Positions 10,865 through 23,700 of a stretch of DNA of 64,000 nucleotides are shown in pieces. The DNA is from Antedon mediterranea (Eukaryota; Echinodermata; Crinoidea; Comatulida; Antedonidae), in assembly GCF_964355755.1 (NCBI RefSeq), contig NC_092673.1, forward strand, positions 1,369,001 to 1,433,000, written 5' to 3'. Within the stretch, counting starts at the first letter, position 1, and the number at the start of each line of letters is the position of its first letter. The position numbers were made by a program, and so were the translations under genes. The notes below the pieces were generated by a model. The model was given only the letters and a program-made list of their open reading frames with translations, was not told the origin of the DNA and did not search any database.

Positions 10865-13250
10865 TTAGCTAGGTAGTTGAGCTACTGGCAAAGCTGGTAA
10901 AAGGATTTCTTTTAAAGTTTGTGATAATCTTGCAATTTCTGGGTCTTCTTGTTCATACCGTCTGACTTCATGTGTAAATTTAATAGCACCTTTAAACATC
11001 AAAAGAAAACAACACAAAAACAAATAAATGACTTATTAATATAATTATCATAAAACAGTGAAAAGTAGTCCATCTAGGCTGTTCTTTTTTTAGGACTCTT
11101 GGGTAGGCTTTCTTACATTCTTTAATAATCACTACAATAGATTCAGATTAGATTTATTAAGTCATTCATACATAGTATGATAATTGTTTTCTTGGCAGAA
11201 AAACACAAGCAAAACAATACACACATAATATTTACATTCGTGATCATGGAACTAACAACAATAACTGAACAAGCAATATAAAATACAACAGACCTAATGA
11301 AACTTTTAAAAACTCATTGTTGTGTAAGCTTGATTCCCACTAGAACGTAATGCAAGGACGTAACGCAACGTTAAGCTTGGTTTCCACTAGAACGTAACGC
11401 AAGGACGTAAACGCAACGCAAGCGTTTTAACCAATGACAAACGAAGTTATAGACAGTTAGCAATCACAAGCGAATAAGGCATCGCTTTTGATTGGTCAAT
11501 TCACTTGCGTTGCGTTACGTTCTTGTGTTGCGTCGCTTCTGGGAACCACGCTTAAGTCTAATAAAGTAATAGCGCTAGGTAAGAATAAAAATTCATGTCC
11601 CCTCCTTAGATCAATGTTTATGCCACACCCCTAAAGGAATACTTTTTCATGAAAAAAATATATGGCAATATTTGCAGTACCAATTAGTTTTTATATATTA
11701 ATAACTTCTGTCAAGTTAATTTGATTACCTTCTCCATCCCCTGTGAAGCCATAGTTTTGTAATACATCCTGCTGTATTTGTGTTGCCACGGGAAACACCA
11801 TTTGCATCATCTTCATCATGTCGTTACCAGCTGCCTCTCGCACCTCTCTCATCCGACTTTTATTGCTACGGCTTTCAAAAGCGTCCAAAATTGCTTTTAA
11901 AATAACTGGAAAAAAATATAGTAATTGTGAATTTGCCAGAACTATTTTTTTTTGTCTTATTTAGGCTATACATTGTTGCCTTGCATTCTTCTTGTTGACC
12001 TTGATTATGAAATTGATATATAAAAATTAAAAAAACACATTTCATTTGCTACAAGAAACAGATAAGAAAAAGAAAGAACGTCTATTTACAAACTTATATA
12101 TTTATAAATGCATCTAGGCCTAGGTAGGATATAAATTATAGAATAGTTATAGGCCTAGGCTAGTAAATATATCGCTGTGGCTAAAGATACGGTACCGTAT
12201 TCTAACTTCTGTTTACTAAAGGTACGGTAAAATTGCATTACGTCATGATCAGCCAATGGGGTGCTGGTACGTGTGTGACGTCATCGTATAAGGACTTTTG
12301 ATTTTTTTTCGCCAGGCTGCATGGGTGTGTGTGCGCTGATGAGGGTTTTATTCCAAATGGCCTTTAGGCCTATATTTTTTATTAAACTTTGTTTACAATG
12401 GTGACCATAAACAACAAGCAAATGCGGACAATAAAGGGGGCCCTCAAATACTATGATTTTTAGACAGTAGCCCCAGGTCTGAGTCACAGAAATCAGCGCA
12501 CACATGCAGCTGGCCCCAGCCTGGCATCGCTTTCCCTACACAAACAAACTCATATAATGAGGTTATAGTACGTAATAAGTAGGCCTAGGCCTCTTTTGAA
12601 ACGGTTTTTTGTATTCTAGAATTAAAATCAACATGTTTTGGCTTTTCAATAATAATAATAACAGACGTAGGCTACATTTAGTTTTTGTCACACACGACGG
12701 CGATAATAGCGATAAATGAAGCATAAAGAAAATGCGGTTGATCACTGTTTTCGCGATATGAAAAAATCCAAAGTCCTTATACGATGACGTCACACACGTA
12801 CCAGCACCCCATTGGCTGGTTATGACGTAATGCAATTTTACCGTACCTTTAGTAAACAGAAGTTAGAATACGGTACCGTATCTTTAGCCACGGCGTAAAT
12901 ATATGGGTCGAAACATCCCCCCTGGGTCCGGCCGAACCCTGCTACAGTTAGTATATCCACAGCAGAAGGCATATCTAGAAAGAATAACAATAAAAAAATT
13001 TTAAGAAGTACAACAACCACCAACCGCTCTCTCTTCCCTTTCACCTAGGCTAGTTAGCTAGTTAGTATAGTAGGCCTACTATAACTAGCTTCTCTCTACT
13101 ATACTAGCCCAGGCATATACTAGGCGCGGCCTAGCCTAGTATAGAGTAGTAGTAGGCTAGTAGGCTAAAATAATAATTTACTTAGGCCGCATCACCTTTC
13201 GCTTCCTCGTTGCTGAGGCTGGGCTGTTGAATCTGATGAGATCTACTCAT
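10865..13250 (-). CDS. small conserved-looking protein of unknown function, 4 exons
   Basis: I do not recognise this protein. Exons on the minus strand: 13196-13250, 12915-12974, 11729-11905, 10865-10989. Together they give 138 residues plus TAA with matching phases. Exons 3 and 4 look strongly coding: a charged helix with MREVREAAGNDMMKMMQMVF, then EVRRYEQEDPEIARLSQTLK and a short Leu/Pro tail. No signal peptide or membrane segment is visible, so a soluble helical protein is likely. Exon 2 uses a weak donor (GTTTCG), chosen because only it keeps the phase. Intron 2 contains a Mutator-like element that begins about 10 nt after that donor, plus a family B MITE in intron 3. Exon 1 and exon 2 are less certain than exons 3-4. 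Confidence 0.6.
11327..11556. mobile_element. MITE family B, copy 2 (nested or duplicated left end)
   Basis: Two successive left ends (AAGCTTGATTCCCACTAGAA and AAGCTTGGTTTCCACTAGAA) are followed by one right end (TGGGAACCACGCTTAAG). The core has the CAAGCGAATAAGGCATCGCTT hairpin region typical of the family. It lies in intron 3 of the small-protein gene. Confidence 0.8.
12173..12895. mobile_element. Mutator-like nonautonomous element with ~135-bp TIRs and 9-bp TSD
   Basis: Left TIR 12173 to about 12310 and right TIR about 12762-12895 are complementary with few mismatches. They start CGCTGTGGCTAAAGATACGG and CGCCGTGGCTAAAGATACGG. The flanks carry the 9-bp direct repeat TAAATATAT at 12164-12172 and 12896-12904. 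Very long TIRs with a 9-bp target duplication are hallmarks of Mutator-like elements. The interior (about 450 bp) has no transposase frame. Confidence 0.85.
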
Positions 13251-13657
13251 TTTGTAGATAAATAAACAATTCAGAGCTAACCAAAGAATGTTTTTATTTG
13301 TTTATTTGGCCTAGCCTAAACTAAGGTCCATGTATCATACCGGTACCAATTTGCGTCGCGACCGACTCTCGCGCTCCGGTAAAAGGACTAAAGAGGACAG
13401 CAGACACCAAAAATGTATGGTGCGCCAATTGGGTCTTATAAATGAGAGAATGATGCGTGCCGATAAGGCAATGCTAAACCATGGAGATAACCTCGATGGC
13501 TAAACTAAAGTTTACGAGTCACCTTAGTTAGCTATAATTTTGGTAAATGAAATGTTTAATATAAATTGTGACGATCTTTATAGAAACATTTGAAGAAAAA
13601 AATCCTAAAACAAGCCAAACTTTTATAACAATTTATTTACAAGAAAATATAAAACAG

Positions 13658-15164
13658 TCAATCATCTAAGTCCTTCATCTTTGCTTCAAAAATTTCCGTC
13701 TGTATTTTATGCTTAAGTGTTGCTTTAATTCTTTTATCTTTAATTGACTTAAGTTCAGTTTCAATATATTTTCCAAACACAAAATCTTCATCAGTTTGAT
13801 CTTGAATGTCTGGTGCAAGTTTCTTGTTTGAAGTCAGTTCGTCATTCTCAAGTTTTCGTTTATTTAGTTCTTCATTATCAAGTTCTCGATTATTGAGTTC
13901 TCCATTATCAAGTTCTCGTTTATTACTCATTCTTGATGTTTGCTGACTTGGCCTGGTCTCTGGTGTTTCAGATCTCATCTCTGTTCTCAATGTCTCGGTT
14001 CGTACTGGTTGTGTTTCAACTTTGTTGTGTAATTCGTTTTGTTGCATTGTGATCCTTGGCCCTTCTATACTTCTTGGCTTTTCTATTCTAATCAGTGGTC
14101 TGATAGATGTTCTAAAGCTGTCTGTTCTTGGTGTATCAACAACTGTCATCATCTCAAGTGATGCTGTTTCAGTAACGTGTTCATTTTTAAATGCTTCAGT
14201 TGTTGTTTCAAGTCTTGGTTCATGATACAAATTCGGTTGGATTTCTGATTTTATCATTGTTTCAAAATTGTAAGGAATTTCTTCTGATACATCATCAGTT
14301 GCTGCATAGGAAACCTGCAAAATCAATAAGCCTACTGTATATCAATGGTCAATTAAGAGGGCGTAATTTATTTAATGTCACATGGGTGGGAAATCCCCTT
14401 TTATTGACATATTTTTTTATGCGCGCGTTAAAAGGCCAGCACTACGCGTGCGCATACAAAGCATATTATCTGATCATACTGACTGCGCGTGTCAAATAAA
14501 TATGTCTATTGAGCACAAAAACCAAAACCATGGATGAACAAAACAAATACTGTACATTTAATATATTAAATTAATTTAAATATCCACTTACATCTGCCGC
14601 CGCCGACTGTGCTGGATTACTCATGTATGACGTAATCCAAGAAAATTGTTCCACAACCCATTGATGTCGTTCACTTCTCTTGCGAGACGCGCTGTCGTAT
14701 GGCACTCCATTAAAATTAACACATTGGGCCGAATCTGTAAATAAAAGACTGTATTTATTGTTTATTCCAAATTCCAATGTCAATGGAATGGTGGTACAGT
14801 ATTAATTATGGACAGTAGGCCTAGCTATCAAAATATGAACTTTATCCCGATTTGATTTAGATATATCAAATATATTACCTCTATTGTTAAGGTTGAATAA
14901 TTCTCGAACACATTTAATTTCTGCTCGTAAGTTTTTCAGTTTTGTAGCTACAGTACTTGATGTAATGTCCTTATATCCCATATCTCGCATTCTGGATGCT
15001 ATCTGTTCGTGTATGGCATGTTTAGCCCGAAACAGCTTATCCTCCAACTTCTTTGCTGTTTCAGGAACTTTCCACATGTCTATTAAATCACATTCTTCCC
15101 GCGGTGTCCAGCAATGTCGTTTTGTTCGATCAGGCTTTCTTTTCTCTCCGTAATTGTCGGCCAT
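13658..15164 (-). CDS. trihelix / Myb-SANT-like DNA-binding protein, 3 exons
   Basis: Exons on the minus strand: 14879-15164, 14592-14734, 13658-14314. Their phases match and give 361 residues plus stop. Residues about 15-90 form a trihelix Myb/SANT-type domain: HCWTPREECDLIDMW, then RAKHAIHEQIASRMRDMGY and a K-rich helix with KLKNLRAEIK. The middle is Ser/Thr- and Pro-rich, with a degenerate tandem of (R/K)ELDN(G/E)ELN units around residues 270-300. The C-terminus (DEDFVFGKYIETELKSIKD, then KHKIQTEIFEAKM) resembles the BESS-like oligomerisation helix often paired with this domain. The architecture is common in proteins of, or derived from, PIF/Harbinger transposons; no transposase lies next to it. 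I chose the Met at 15162-15164 because the domain follows directly; an upstream in-frame Met exists at 15194. Confidence 0.75.
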
Positions 15165-15652
15165 TTTCTTTATAAAGTAGATAATCTCGAACAAGAAAAC
15201 GGCAAGGCAAATGAAAAAGCATAGACGAGCTTGCCAAAGCTAATCATGCTTTATAGCCTCTTCCGGAAATCCAGTCGATTTACTGTAACCTGATTGGTTA
15301 ATGTATGACCTTAAACAGCACGCCGCTTGCCCTTTCTTATCAACATTATCCAGATGTACTTACTGCTGGCGCGAAGGTAATAATATATATTAATGCTACT
15401 TCCGTGTCTTTTGTCGATTCAATCTGATTAATGGTGTCATATTCGATGAGCCGAGCGTAGCAAAGCACTTATTAATATTAGAGGAGTAAGTGTGATTGTA
15501 AGCAGCCGACGTAATTTGTTATACTTATAGAGATTCACAAACCCGCATAATATTTTAAAAATAATAACTGAACCCACTGAACAATTTCTCTTGACTATTA
15601 AAAAAAGCGGCATAGCCCCCTCCATAGTTCATTTTTCTGTAGCAGCCTACTA
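15165..15652. other. spacer between divergent genes
   Basis: Holds the 5' flank of the minus-strand trihelix gene. No other gene is seen. Confidence 0.5.
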
Positions 15653-16537
15653 ATTTGTATGGAACGCCATATGTGCAACGACGTGTGTGTTTAAACGTAA
15701 ATAACAAATACAGTAAAATATGTACGTTTATATTTCGAATTATAAACGTCTATTTTTCATTGATAATTTGTGTCGTTATACAGCAGAATTTATATTAGTG
15801 TCTCAAAACGTATATTATGCCTATGTTACATAAAGTTGTATCACAAAATATTCTATCTAGGCCTACATACATCTGTATATACAGATATCTGTATAATGTA
15901 TTTTATTTATATGTGAGTGTATAGAACATGATAATTGTTATTACCTACTTTGATCCACTCGTTTTATCACATAATAATGTGAATTACGTAACGTAAACAT
16001 AGAGTAGACGTATTTTTTGCACTGCTAGATAAACTGAAGTAGGCCTATAGGCTGCACATGTATAGAGAATCCGTCGTCGTGTGTACAAGGTATAATATTG
16101 CGTTTACATCGTGTTTATGTTACTCAAAAGTAAGGAATTAATAGAGTTGTATCACAAAATATTACTAATATTTTAGTAACTGACTTTCAAGGTTGTAAAA
16201 CACGCACTTTTATGCGCCACCTACATTTCCATATAAAATAATAATGAGCCTGTTTGTATACAAAGAAAATGGGAATCCCGTCCGTGTAATATTGTTTATT
16301 CTACCGTGGTGATTAGAAAAGTCTTAATAATTAATGTTATAAACAATTATTTATTACAATATTTTAATATTTAATTATTTTTAATTAAAGATTACTAAAT
16401 TTGTAAATTTACCATAATATTCCGGGTATGTTGTCCACCAAAAACCCGACCAAATATAAATATGTATACAGTACAGTAGTATTACTTACCTTGCGCCGCA
16501 TGGTGGCGCTATATAATCTTTGGCGTTCCATACAAAT
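15653..16537. mobile_element. 885-bp MITE with 17-bp perfect TIRs, TA target
   Basis: The ends ATTTGTATGGAACGCCA (15653-15669) and its exact complement (16521-16537) are flanked on both sides by TA. This fits a Tc1/mariner-type TA duplication. No transposase frame lies inside. The right end is 118 bp before the RBBP4 start codon, so the element probably supplies part of that gene's 5' flank. Confidence 0.8.
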
Positions 16538-16592
16538 TATCGTTTCTCTGAATTGCGCGGGATATAGTAAACCAGGCCTAGCCTAACACTGA

Positions 16593-17939
<1,347 letters not shown>

Positions 17940-20760
17940 ACTATAAACTATTTTTTGTACCAACCCAATGCACAGGTGTAACCTACCTTTCAGTAAATGT
18001 CTCGGCAAGTCATGTATGCAGACCAAATTTACACTTTTGCTTGCAAAAATATTTAAATGTGGACAGTTGCAGAATATTAAAAGTATTATTAACATATTTT
18101 ATTTACTGCTATAGTAGTAATTAGAACTTGTCGAAGAAAAATTAGCGTATTTGCAGTTTTTCCCTTTAAAGCTTGTAAATCTCCACAAATCAATTTGTAG
18201 TATACTAAATACATCAAAAATTATCTCTACAATTAATGTGTTTAGTACTGTATGTTTAGAATACTGTAGTAATAAATATGACCATTGTATAGAGCTCAGT
18301 TTACTAGAACATCACTGTCAGATTTGTGTTCATTTCGTACCGACAAAACTTATTTCTGCTGAGATACAAACCATACAATTGTGGCATAATAAATATGATA
18401 CCTGTGTTTGTATTTAAAATACATGTATAGCCTTTGTTATTTTGGGAAAAACCTAAATTTAAAGCAATGATGTGTGGGAATACTATCTGAATACACCTAT
18501 AACACTACAAGATTACAACAAAATACAATTTACAAATAAATTGAAATATTTTACAGTATTTTAAAATAATAATTAGTTGTATTCAATATCACTCCTATCC
18601 GTCTTCATTATGTAATTAAAGGCAGATTCTAAAAATATTTTGTAGTTGTGTGGTGAATGAGTTGTGACAGTTCGTCATTTGCCTGTTTTAAAAATATGTC
18701 TGTTTAAAGTACGTCCTGTTTACCTTTTGATTTCTAGTACAGTGCACAGCATTAGGAAATCAAAATCGGATGCAATTTGTAAAACGAAAACATCTTGCGT
18801 TAAACCATTAATAAATATGTATGTGTGCAAAAACGAAAACAATAAAAAAACGAACATGGCCCGCTTCTCCTTAATATAGCACTTGGAAATTTGTTGGGCT
18901 AGGACTTTCTTTCACTGCACAGTTTTATTCCTTATACATTTTCAGCTCCATTTACAAATGAAAATCTGTTGATGACGTCATGTATAACAATATCTGATAG
19001 CCAGTTACTGTACTAGCAAACTGACGAGCATACCAACCAACGACTTCATTTTTAATAGTGGGGTACGTATAAAAATGAAATACTTTGCGAGCGAAACAAG
19101 CAACATTAGGTTGGTGGCCGCCAAGGGCCCCCAGACTTTGAGTAATTTATAGGTTGTTTCAATCGATTTCTGAGCACATAAAGAGAAGAATACAATTATT
19201 TTGAGTTAGGCACTGGTCCTGATGCACAACTAGTTATATTCACGCAAAATCTAGTCGTGTTTGAGTACAAGAAATGCATACATTAAATTATAATCAGAAC
19301 AATTTATTTGTTATACTACTAGACTACGGACTAATAGTACTTTCATTACAGTTCTATGTATGTTACATTATCAGATTATTACAATTGATACCGGGCTAAA
19401 ATACTGGTATAAAATGCGGCGGACAAATGTTAACATTTCTACTTTTGCAGGTAAACTACTGTCTATAATTAATAAAAATACTCTATAAATATCTATTTGT
19501 CTTATACTAGTGTACAGTACGTCAAACATGGAGGCTATATTAAAATAAACAAATGTTGACTGGTCAACAGTCACTGTGGTAGATCCAGGATGCTGAAAAA
19601 ATGCTGAACCTTCTACTGTTTCAGAAAATACATAACCGCTGATAATATACAAATAATGAATGTTTACAAGTGTGATGGTACAAATAATTTCAAGAGGTAT
19701 GAAAGGTGATATCTTTAGTCGCGTGCAACGCGACTCTACAGCTCACTTGGTCGGTCGGTAAACACTAACTTGAGCACGCGACTGCAGCCATGTATATGGC
19801 CTTGTTTATTCTGCTCATCATGTAATAACTTAATTTTATCGTCACTCAACCGAACAAAATTTTAACTGAAGATTGGCATTGTTAAGGAGATTGTGTAGTT
19901 CCATTCTTCCAATGACAAATTAGATAGAAATTCACTGCGCTCTCACAGGAGCATGCACAAGGCATTAATGCTGCTGCTGTTACGGGGTCTGCCACCAAAA
20001 GTAGGAATACACAGTGCTATGCGAGCGTAAAAATTGGCCACTTTTTTTTAATCATGTGACCCACAATCGTCCAATCTATTTAGGTGTTATATAATATAAA
20101 CTAGTACATTGATGGTGTGACCTACATATAAAGTATAATATCATATTATAAAATTAAAACCAAATTATCAAAATGTAAAAGTAAAGTCGGACTACATTAC
20201 TAGTATGTAGGTACCAGTGTGGGTCCAGGATTTTTGAAAAAAAGAATAAAGGTGGGTGGTTTGGAGGTAATTCTACCTTCTGTCAATTGCCATCTGTTTA
20301 TTAAAGAACTAATATTAATAAGTTATTAATATTATATTAATAGGTTCCTAAATATGCCCAACCACTTTGAATTAGTTATGGTGGAGGTTAGACTTCAAAT
20401 TTGTAACTTACCTAAGCCCCTATAGATCTTCAAAATAACTTTTATGTGAAATACAGTTTACACAGTATTAAAAATGCCCTAGAATAAAAATAAATACATT
20501 TACAATAATACATGTGAAAGCTACTTGGCATTACCCTATTAAAAATACATCAACTGACCTAACACTGTTAAAAATAACATTTACTTTATCATTACTATTC
20601 AACTTACTATTAATAATATTGCACCTAAAATAACATTGAAAATGGTAAAGATATTGCAAACTGACAAATTTTACTGTGTTCTTGCTGTGTGAGGACGCTT
20701 ATACCAATCAACACAATTTTTTCCCAACAGCGAAAAATCTTTGCGTCGTCCTGAGCTATT
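17940..20760. other. RBBP4 3' UTR and spacer
   Basis: Candidate polyadenylation signals AATAAA at 18271-18276 and 18388-18393 follow the RBBP4 stop. A repeat around 20035-20100 is complementary to one near 54.2-54.3 kb (shared piece GTGACCCACAATCGTCCAAT, with small differences), so it is a dispersed element. No other gene is supported. Confidence 0.5.
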
Positions 20761-23700
20761 TCAGATTTGTTGCGATGTTTTGATGCACGAAAATGGTAGA
20801 ACCCATTTTTTATTTTGACCATGTACACGTAGGTTCAACCATTCTTGGCTGTTGGGCACACTCATTTGAAGATGTTCCATTACGTCAGCTGCTTCTGTTC
20901 CTAACTGTACAGATTCTGAACTGCTGCCTAGACTCCTTCTACACGCCTCACTTTTAGATGTACTTTCACTGTATTGAGAATCTACCAAAGAAAAATCAAT
21001 TATCAATTATTTTTGATGTTCACATTCAAAAGGACCCGCTGACATCCAGGGTTTGTTAAAAATTAAATAATAAAATACAACTAAAACTTTAGTATTGAAA
21101 TGACTAAAACAAATTATGTACAATTAAGACTTAAATATGCGAAACATTTTACAAAAATTAAAAACATCCTTGGTGCAAAATAAACTTAACAGTATTAAGT
21201 AAGTTAGTAATAAGTAAGTACAGGCAAGTCAAGTAAGAAGTAAGTTAGTAATGTAAGGAATAAGTAATAAGTAAGCAAGCAAGTCAAGTACTGTAAGTAA
21301 GTAGTACTGTAAGTAACAATTAAGTAAGCAAGCAAGTGCATAAGTAATAACTAAGTTGGTAAGTAAGTTAGTAAGTATATAAGTAACATATTAATAAAGT
21401 GAGCAGGTAAATAAGAATTAAGTAAGTAGTATGAAGACTTTGTTCAAATTAATATCAAACTATTAAAGTCCAATAGAATGGCATGCATCTATCACCTCTT
21501 TAGTTTGTATCTACTTAACAACTAAACTTACTTATTTCATCAGCAGAGCCAGTTAAATGTTGAGTAACACCATTAATCTTGTATGGTTGTTGTTTTAGTA
21601 ATTGTATTGCACTTTCAAAATGACCAAACGCTTGAAGAGACAAGATTTTCTGAGTTGATTGTGAACATAGAACATCAGTCTTGGATTGGAACCAATGCTG
21701 TACATGACGCAGATCAACTTCCAATTGGCATGCTCCATGAATACTATATAATAATATAAAGTTCATTCTTATATAGCGCATATAAACAAGCTCTCAATGC
21801 ACTGTACATAAATAAAAATAGACGAGAGGTGGCAATAATTTATATAAATGAAAAATTTGAAAAAAAAAAGGATGACACACAATCATATTATTTATTTTAG
21901 GCACATCACAATTTTGTTGTCAAACTAGTTTGATAGTGCAGAAAGCGCTTAAGCCTCAATAACCAGCCCTGTACAATATATAATTTAGTAACAAACCTAA
22001 ACTTTGGTTTCTGCTTGAGGATATGCTGCATCCAGGTTTCAAACATGGTTGTCATAACAATTGTCACTATGGATACCTGAGCAGCTGGTTGTAGATAAGT
22101 AACAGCTTCTATGATTGGTTGAAGTATTGTCACTGTTGAATCTTTGGAATACTGGTTAGGTTCAGTTGGAAGAACTAGACAAAAAAAAACATCAATTTTA
22201 ATCAGAAAAAAAAGCAAAATTTGTTTGGAAAGTAAAGTAGTAAAAATAGAATTTACCAGAATGTGTAATATGTATTACCAGTGTAAATTATAGATTAGTT
22301 TTTTTCATAAGGTTTATTGCAAATAGCGTTCGCGACACATGGTGGGAAGGGTTTCAGAGCAAATATCACAACGTGTACGTACATGATTTGATCATACATT
22401 GTGCAATGCCGTTCTTCCCAAAAAATTAAACTATTTGCGTTAAACCTCATTACTGATATTGTTGTAAGAAAAGTAGGCATGTCCTTACCATTTGTAGTTT
22501 TCCTCCTCCAGACTTTTGCTGCAGGCATGGTCTTTTGCCAATAGTCACTACACAATTTACCACAATCTTCCAAAAACAGTTGAAGGGAAATTTTGGAGAC
22601 ATCCTACAAAATAAAATGATCATCAACATCTTAAAAACATTTTTATTGTGAATCAATTTCAATTTACATGTTTAAAGATGATGATAAAGTGCTTAAAGTA
22701 CTTCAATACATACTTTTAACTAACAATATGCACACTCATGATGATTTTGTTGAGAAGTAACGACAAACATGTTTAGCAATAAATTCAAAACTGTTGTAAT
22801 ATTTATAAATGTTTATACTTTTACGTCACAAGGGAGTTCCTAAAGTTATTTTCAACTGCTTGGAAACATGCGCAATAGTAATACGATTAGCAGATACTTA
22901 CCTGGAGACTCTTAAGTACTTGGCATAATTGTGATGAAGAAGTTGACAGCATTTTTAATGAAGTTGTTTCTTGTAAAATTACCTCAAACAGATTTTCTGC
23001 TTCAACACATAGATTTTGAATAATCTGTAATTAAAAAATAGTCAGGAGATAAATCTTTTTAATTCCTCATGAATAAAATCTATTTTGTCAACTCCGAAGA
23101 AAGGAGACAGGCAGTTGACGATGCCGAAGGAAAAATACAAATGGGTAGCAGTTGTGTAAAAGACTTTTTATCTTTATATCATATCATGATACAACTATAT
23201 TAATAAAAGCTATAACAAAAAACACAGCTCACCCATTTTACTGATTTTGATTTGACGCTTTTAAAAATATACATATATAATTTGTTGCGACACAGTACTA
23301 ATTCGTATGTCGACAGGGGCTGAGATGCACCAGTAGAGTAACCCTCTTCATTTTCGAAAAATCTACTGGGTTCTTTAAAGTGCACACATGCCCCTGTCAT
23401 AACCGCTAGACTCAACTAAATGAATTAATGAATATTCAATAGCCCACCTCATGATCACATTGCGTTACAAGTAGAAACTCTGAAATAGACCATGATGCCA
23501 GAAACTTCTGAGCTTTTGTCCAGCACCAGTAAGTTCCAACCTCAATCGTACTAACCAACTGGTGAGCTGCAAGAACGTCTAACAACTCTTGTTTGCACGA
23601 TTCCTTCTTTACCTTCGGCACTAAAAGAATAATTTAAGAACTTGAAAACTAATTCCAATAAAAAGTTAGTGAACTCTCCCGTTAGTGAACTCCCCCAATA

